20,114 nucleotides of DNA from Priapulus caudatus (Eukaryota > Priapulida > Priapulimorpha > Priapulimorphida > Priapulidae): assembly GCF_000485595.1 (NCBI RefSeq), contig NW_014577071.1, forward strand, positions 850,348 through 870,461, written 5' to 3'. Shown piece after piece: positions 15,609-20,114 of the stretch; the first letter of the stretch is position 1; each line of letters begins with the position of its first letter. The notes beneath the pieces were generated by a model that was not told where the DNA came from, did no database searches, and saw nothing but the letters and a program-made list of their open reading frames with translations. The position numbers were made by a program, and so were the translations under genes.

Positions 15609-15773
15609 AGAGAGAACAGAGAGAGAGCGAGCCGAAAGAAAGAGAGAGAGAGAGAGAGGCGCGAAGCGAGAGAAAGAGAGAGGGGAAGAGAGAGAGAGGA
15701 AGAAAGAAGAGAGAGAGAGGCAGCATATGTAGTTATGCACTGAATCACGAGTTCTTTTCGCATTCGAATCTAA
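15444..15773 (+). repeat. Duplicated 50-bp motif around a TA/GA block
   Basis: GCATATGTAGTTATGCA begins at 15444 and again at 15723, a 279-base offset. Each copy is followed by a diverged (A/T)GAATCACGA, TTCGCATTCG-like sequence. The two copies bracket the compound TA-GA microsatellite, indicating a segmental tandem duplication whose middle expanded. Confidence 0.8.
15530..15720 (+). repeat. Compound (TA)n-(GA)n microsatellite
   Basis: TA runs (15530-15605) pass directly into interrupted GA repeats (15606-15720). This is the first of three such junctions in the window with the same order on the plus strand. Confidence 0.94.
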
Positions 15774-16205
15774 TCTTCCGCCGCGATTACTTGTCAGTAG
15801 TCCAGGATGGTGTCGCGGAGTGAATGCGATCAGAATCCTCTGATCGTACCATGATGGCATGACTATAGGTTTATACCGCGCAGCAAGCGTGTCGCCTACA
15901 GTCTCAGTAACATAGAGCAAAGCGAAATGGCATAATATATATATATATATATACTATAATAATATACTATATACTAGTTTCACTGCTTCGTGAATCGCAC
16001 ACGCGCGTATTATGTGCGCGTATGCACCTGCTGGGTGGTGTGTGTCCTCACTCATGGCCGATGCTATACATTTCGGCGATCATTGACGCCTATCCGTAAT
16101 ATATCCAATGCGCGCCGCCTTTTAATCGGTAAGGATATATTTGTCATGAAATCAACCGGTTTCTCAGTAGCAACGGCGTGTTACAATAGACGCGGAGCTA
16201 CGTTA
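15774..16205. other. Unique spacer with short TA run
   Basis: No gene is recognised. A TA run lies at about 15933-15953. A 72-codon frame at 15990-16208 has no known domain. Confidence 0.45.
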
Positions 16206-16462
16206 TGACTTACGTAGTGTGTTCGCTGTGTGTGTTGTGTTTTTTTGTGTTGTGTGCTGCTTGTAGTGCGTTGTGCGTGTGCGTGCTGCGTGTGGCGTGT
16301 GCGTGATGCGTGTGCAGTGTGCGCGTGTGGTGTGCGCGTTGCGCGTGCGCGTGTGCGTGTGCGTGGCGCTGTGATGCGTCTGCGTGTGCGTGTGCGTTGT
16401 GCGTCTGGTATGCGTCTGCGTGTGCGTTGCGCTCGTGTGTGCGTGTGTGCGTGCGTTGGTCG
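16206..16462. repeat. Degenerate TGTGCG/GTGCGT array
   Basis: TG alternating with GCG words (GTGTGCGTGTGCGTG and variants). It is the reverse-complement class of the CACACG array at 1663-2328. The Cys-Val-Arg and Thr-His-Ala frames are artefacts. Confidence 0.92.
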
Positions 16463-16881
16463 GCGGAACGCAGCCGTGTATATACTATAACAGCAAATAC
16501 AAGCCACAATCCACAAGCGTTCGTTTTTCTCGACTTCAACTGCGTCGAGCAATCAAAATGCACTCGCCATCCACACCGCTCTGTCCGTCGCGCGTGTTCG
16601 CAAAATATGCATGCAGGATGAGCGGAGTTAATGCTATGATGCTTTATCGCACGCCGTGCGCCACTGTATTGCCGCCGATTCCTCAGCATAAAGGTTTCCA
16701 CAGCGACGAGAGCAGGCATTTTCATCTGCTAACACACCATTAAAGTTAACGACTTTGCTCAAATTATACGAGCCCGCCCCTAGAGTCTAATGCTGCAATC
16801 GATTCTAAGGCCCCAGCTGGCGGTCTGGTGGCGTCAGTAGTCAGTATTCCGCCGATACGAACCGAATCTTCTTTGAACATC
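16463..16881. other. Unique spacer, no gene seen
   Basis: Non-repetitive CpG-containing sequence. A CCAGCTGG palindrome lies near 16813-16820. The frames crossing from the TG array end here without a recognisable domain. Confidence 0.45.
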
Positions 16882-17072
16882 ATATATATATATATTATAT
16901 TTATATATATATTATTATTATATTAATAATACATATATAGAGAGAAGAGAGAGAGAGAGAGAGAGAGACGATTTGTACGTGTGCGTGTGCGTATCGCGCG
17001 CGCGCGTGTGTGAGTGCATATATTAATATATATATATATTATATATATAATACATATAATATATATATATAT
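16882..17072 (+). repeat. TA-GA-GTGCG-TA compound repeat
   Basis: TA-rich runs (16882-16937), a GA tract (16938-16969), a GTGTGCG/CGCGCG patch (16978-17010) and further TA runs (17017-17072). This is the second TA-to-GA junction in the window. Confidence 0.92.
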
Positions 17073-17377
17073 CAATCACACATGCCATTGTGCAGGCGCA
17101 ACGCCAGCCGCAGTAACCGCGTTGACCGCAGAGACGTCAACGAGTTGAAGTGCTAATAACATTGGCCTTTCCCCGCCGCTCGCCTCGGATGACAACGCTC
17201 GCTCGTGGCCTGCGGGCCGCAACATTAGCGAGCAAAACTATGCTCGCCTACGGCTGCCGTCACGTATCGTGGCCACGTTGATAACCGCTGATCAAGTGAT
17301 ACGCACGCTCGGCTGGAATCTATCCATGGGAATCCAAGACGCACGCATTATGTAAGGCGCTATGATAAGAGAGCATG

Positions 17378-17379
<2 letters not shown>
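17073..17379. other. Unique GC-rich spacer
   Basis: CpG-rich unique sequence with no open frame of note or recognisable RNA gene. Confidence 0.45.
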
Positions 17380-17421
<42 letters not shown>

Positions 17422-17461
17422 CTCTCCTCCTCTCTCTCTCTGCTCTCTCTTCTTCTCTCTC

Positions 17462-17493
<32 letters not shown>

Positions 17494-17502
17494 GCTCTCT
17501 CC
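17380..17502. repeat. (CT)n microsatellite
   Basis: CT repeats with CTCCTC and TCTGCTC interruptions. It faces the GA tract at 17681-17749 and is complementary to it. Confidence 0.95.
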
Positions 17503-17584
17503 TAGTGTTTCAGTCGCGAGGCGGTGCCGCCCGCGAGATCTCGCAGGATTTCGAATGCTCAGGTTGTTCTCATATATGAGTATT

Positions 17585-17682
17585 ACTAATACTATATATC
17601 TAATTATATATATTATCTTTTATATTAATATATATATCGATTTAATAATTATATATATATAATTATATATATATATATATAG

Positions 17683-17737
<55 letters not shown>

Positions 17738-17749
17738 CGAGAGAGAGAG
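17585..17749 (+). repeat. TA-rich run into (GA)n
   Basis: An AT-rich stretch with TATATA and AATTAT words (17585-17680) passes into a GA tract (17681-17749). This is the third TA-to-GA junction. Confidence 0.94.
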
Positions 17750-18255
17750 CAACACACCTATATGCGATTACATAGTTGCGTGTGAGAACTGCAGGCAAGA
17801 CGAAAGAGATCCGATCAGAGAAGAATCGGGGGAAGATCCATCCTGGAGAGACGGCATCGCATTTCAACGTGACAATATAAGCGCGCGGTGTACTTGATAG
17901 CCGACAGATCACGGACGACTAAGCTTCTTTCAGCGTTTGTTTTATCCGCCCAGTTGCCATTAGTCTGCCGCGGTCCACAGGGACTAAACCGCGGAGGTGT
18001 GCGACTCTCGTATTTTAGCCTAATGGACTTAGCATTCCCAGCGGCGACAGCAAATGGGCGGGAAACGTGATTATGACTTCTGCACCGCTCCGCAGCGGCG
18101 TGACTTACGCATCTGCAAGTGCAGGTTTGCTGTACGCAGTCGACCGTATAATCATGTAGAGTATATAAGAGTGCCTCCCGCGTGCCACGGTGCCGTCAGC
18201 TGCGCTATACCTTAAAAGTGTAGGCCGGCCTAAATTCGAGGTATTCGTTCGCGTA
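17750..18255. other. Unique spacer, no gene established
   Basis: Non-repetitive sequence. A 60-codon plus frame (17888-18070) has no recognised domain. A good TATA-box match lies at 18162-18169 (separate entry). Confidence 0.4.
18162..18169 (+). promoter_or_regulatory. Possible core promoter (TATATAAG)
   Basis: TATATAAG is followed about 34 bases later by GTCAGC (18195-18200), which resembles the arthropod initiator TCAGT and overlaps a CAGCTG E-box. The spacing is a little long, and no downstream exon is recognised. Confidence 0.25.
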
Positions 18256-18390
18256 GAGATGCGCACGCACGCACGCGCGCACATATAGACGTGCGTGTGT
18301 ACGCACGCACGCGCGCGCGCACATGTAGAAGCGCGTGTGCACGCACGCACGCACGCACGCGCGCGCGCGCATGCACACACGCACGCGAAA
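18256..18390. repeat. (CGCA)n / (CG)n array
   Basis: CGCACGCA and CGCGCGCG runs carry a repeated inner motif: ACATATAGACGTGCGTGTGTAC at about 18281-18302, and ACATGTAGAAGCGCGTGTGCAC at about 18321-18342. The sequence is strongly alternating purine-pyrimidine. Frames on both strands are artefacts. Confidence 0.92.
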
Positions 18391-18490
18391 CATAGACACA
18401 TTTTACAGACACATGCGTGCACACATCCATGCACAATTACAAGCACAATTACACGCTCGCCCGCGGAAACGCAAGTACCTTCTAACGTCT

Positions 18491-18540
18491 AGACGCACAC
18501 GCGCACTCGCGCACGCGCACACGCACGCGCGCGCGCATGC
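18491..18540. repeat. Short ACGCGC array
   Basis: CACACGCGCACTCGCGCACGCG-type alternation, separated from the previous array by about 100 unique bases. It is probably part of the same expansion domain. Confidence 0.88.
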
Positions 18541-19929
18541 CCCACGAACGCACAATGGCGTGAAAACTCAAATCAATACAGCGACATTTGATTAAACGAC
18601 GCTACTCAACAGAACGAAACGAATAATAACTCTATAATAGCGTGTATATATTGTATTTAGAAAACGATTGCAAAGTACCAGCCCGCAACGTGTCTAGAGG
18701 CGTCACGCGAACTCGGCGTAGCCTCGTCTATCACGGAAGCCAGCGTGGCGATAACATCATATTACATATAAGCTCATATATATATTTTCTGCTCGCATAA
18801 ACCCTCGCGACGCGGTCTTCGTTGCGTGGCTCGCAGCCGCTCGTTCGTGTGTATTTCGGATGCAGGCTACATTGTGAGCACACCTCGTTCGCGACTCAAT
18901 TGCGACGCCATTATGTTTTTTATGGGTTCCGTTCGTTTGCTATCGCGTTGCGAGATGTCGCGAGAGAAGTTTTACGAGGCCGGGCACTGATGTGGGACAC
19001 GGCTTATTACAGGCACACGTGAAACTACCGCGACACACTAAATTAAATCAGGCAAACCGACGAAGTCTCCGAAAGGTAGGCACGTCTCGTAAATTGGGCC
19101 GCACGCAGCTGATGCGCATGCGCAGAGCACGGGCGGACATCCGGGCGCGCGCAATGCTCATTTTTATGGAAAATGTCCGCTGTCGTCACCAGCGTTTCTT
19201 CCAAATAACACAATGCTACTTAAATGCGTTTTGCGTCCAATAACAGCACAAGATGAATGAATGTCGCTGTGCGTCGCTAGCATCGATCTGCAGAGGGCTT
19301 TCACAAAGCGTTCGTGTGGTGGCAGTGACCGAGCACTAAAGGAAACTCAAAGGACATTTTAAGTTAGAGACGATCGGAGTCTGTCACACGCAAATGCAGG
19401 CTTGCGGATCAATAGGTGCATTCGTCGACATCAATGTGACTTTAAAAGCTCGTTGCGTGCTACAAAAGTCAAGCGTCCGTTAATGTCTCTCCTCATCTGG
19501 AAAACATCACCGAAGAAATCGAAGGCAATTTGCTTGTTGTGCCATTATAAATCATGCAGCGCAAATATTATGATAGCGACAAATTTCGCCCGAGGCACGG
19601 CCGCTCGAATGTTTGCGCAATGAAATGTGATACAAATCACTCGGCGCAGTTTAAAGAGATGCATTACCGCGGTTTGCGTCTGCGTACACAGCGTACACCT
19701 TTACGATTCACCTGCTCATCGAGCGACCCTGTCCCCGCATCACTCACACGCATCGCCTCACGTATAATAGGTTCTTTATCTCTTCGCCCACGCGTGGCAT
19801 CTATAGAAGGCGGACAGCAGCGAACGACGGAACATGCCGTGGCGTCGTGTCAGAACACATCGTGGAAACAACGTAGACATGATATTTTTCGATTTCTATC
19901 GAACGTCGGTGTGTTCCGCCGAAATTCAA
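18541..19929. other. Longest unique stretch at the right side, no gene established
   Basis: About 1.4 kb with little simple repeat. Plus-strand frames at 18822-19022, 18992-19243 and 19402-19623 reach 66-83 codons, but they overlap or follow one another without shared domains. Their products are Arg-rich, as expected from CpG-rich DNA. I recognise no protein family, tRNA or snRNA. Confidence 0.45.
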
Positions 19930-20105
19930 CACCAACACTCCCCCCCCACCAACACTCCCACCCCGACACTCCCTCCCCCAACACACTCACCCACCAACAC
20001 TCCCACCCACCAACACTCCCACCCGACACTCCCTCCCCCCACCAACACTCCCACCCCGACACACCCACCCACCAACACACCCACCCACCAACACACCCAC
20101 TCCTA
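19930..20105 (+). repeat. C-rich 16-bp minisatellite
   Basis: Two alternating modules of about 15-16 bases occur, CCAACACTCCCACC and CCGACACTCCCTCCCC, in about eleven copies, drifting to CCAACACACCCA at the right end. There are no G runs on this strand, so the C tracts could form i-motifs and the opposite strand G-quadruplexes. The array may continue beyond the window. Confidence 0.93.
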
Positions 20106-20114
20106 ACATTCCCT

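Noticed and set aside
18822-19623. Series of 66-83 codon plus-strand frames as exons of one gene
   Set aside because: The frames overlap or lack good splice sites and have no shared or recognisable domains. CpG-rich sequence keeps such frames open.

Overview
The window looks like gene-poor, repeat-saturated nuclear DNA from an animal, most plausibly an arthropod. No bacterial-style operon, rRNA, convincing tRNA, CRISPR array or conserved host protein-coding exon is visible. Long microsatellites of almost every class (AG/CT, CA/TG, TA, TATC, GAC, TGAG), minisatellites and a nested LTR element fit a eukaryote. The species cannot be fixed from the sequence; an insect is my guess. Nearly all long open frames are by-products of simple repeats: Cys-Val runs from CA/TG, Ser-Leu from CT/AG, Tyr-Ile from TA, Trp-Arg-Leu-Cys-Gly from a 12-bp minisatellite.

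Layout. 1-912: an (AG)n tract at the edge, unique sequence, then a long purine-skewed stretch. 1349-3314: CT arrays surround a roughly 730-bp CA/ACGC array. 3315-4099: unique DNA with several small perfect hairpins and a palindromic CRE-like site. 4100-4188: (TATC)n. 4189-6640: mostly unique, holding a (GAC)n block. 7032-7410 and 10946-about 11325: a satellite-like tandem repeat with a 113-117 bp unit. 7411-10945: an LTR retrotransposon inserted inside that repeat. 11117-11268: a TG/G-run expansion inside one of its units. 11631-12314: a roughly 65-bp minisatellite whose units carry CAGCTG and GTAAGTAAGTA. 13060-14042: a 12-bp minisatellite with higher-order structure. 14226-17749: purine, TGAG, 27-bp, TA, TG and compound TA-GA repeats. 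18256-18540: alternating purine-pyrimidine ACGC arrays. 19930-20105: a C-rich 16-bp minisatellite.

The best-supported entity is the LTR element. It has two LTRs of about 446 bp with TGTA...TACA ends, a primer-binding site, a polypurine tract and a likely 5-bp target duplication, and the interrupted repeat resumes in register on the far side. Its 2.6-kb interior shows no recognisable protease, reverse transcriptase, RNase H or integrase, so it looks non-autonomous. It holds two small open frames I cannot assign, one followed after an amber stop by an in-frame basic and tryptophan-rich segment.

The two LTRs differ mainly by 1-2 base gaps rather than substitutions. This suggests consensus errors of a long-read assembly, so reading frames across the window should be treated with caution. 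No set of genes acting together can be inferred.
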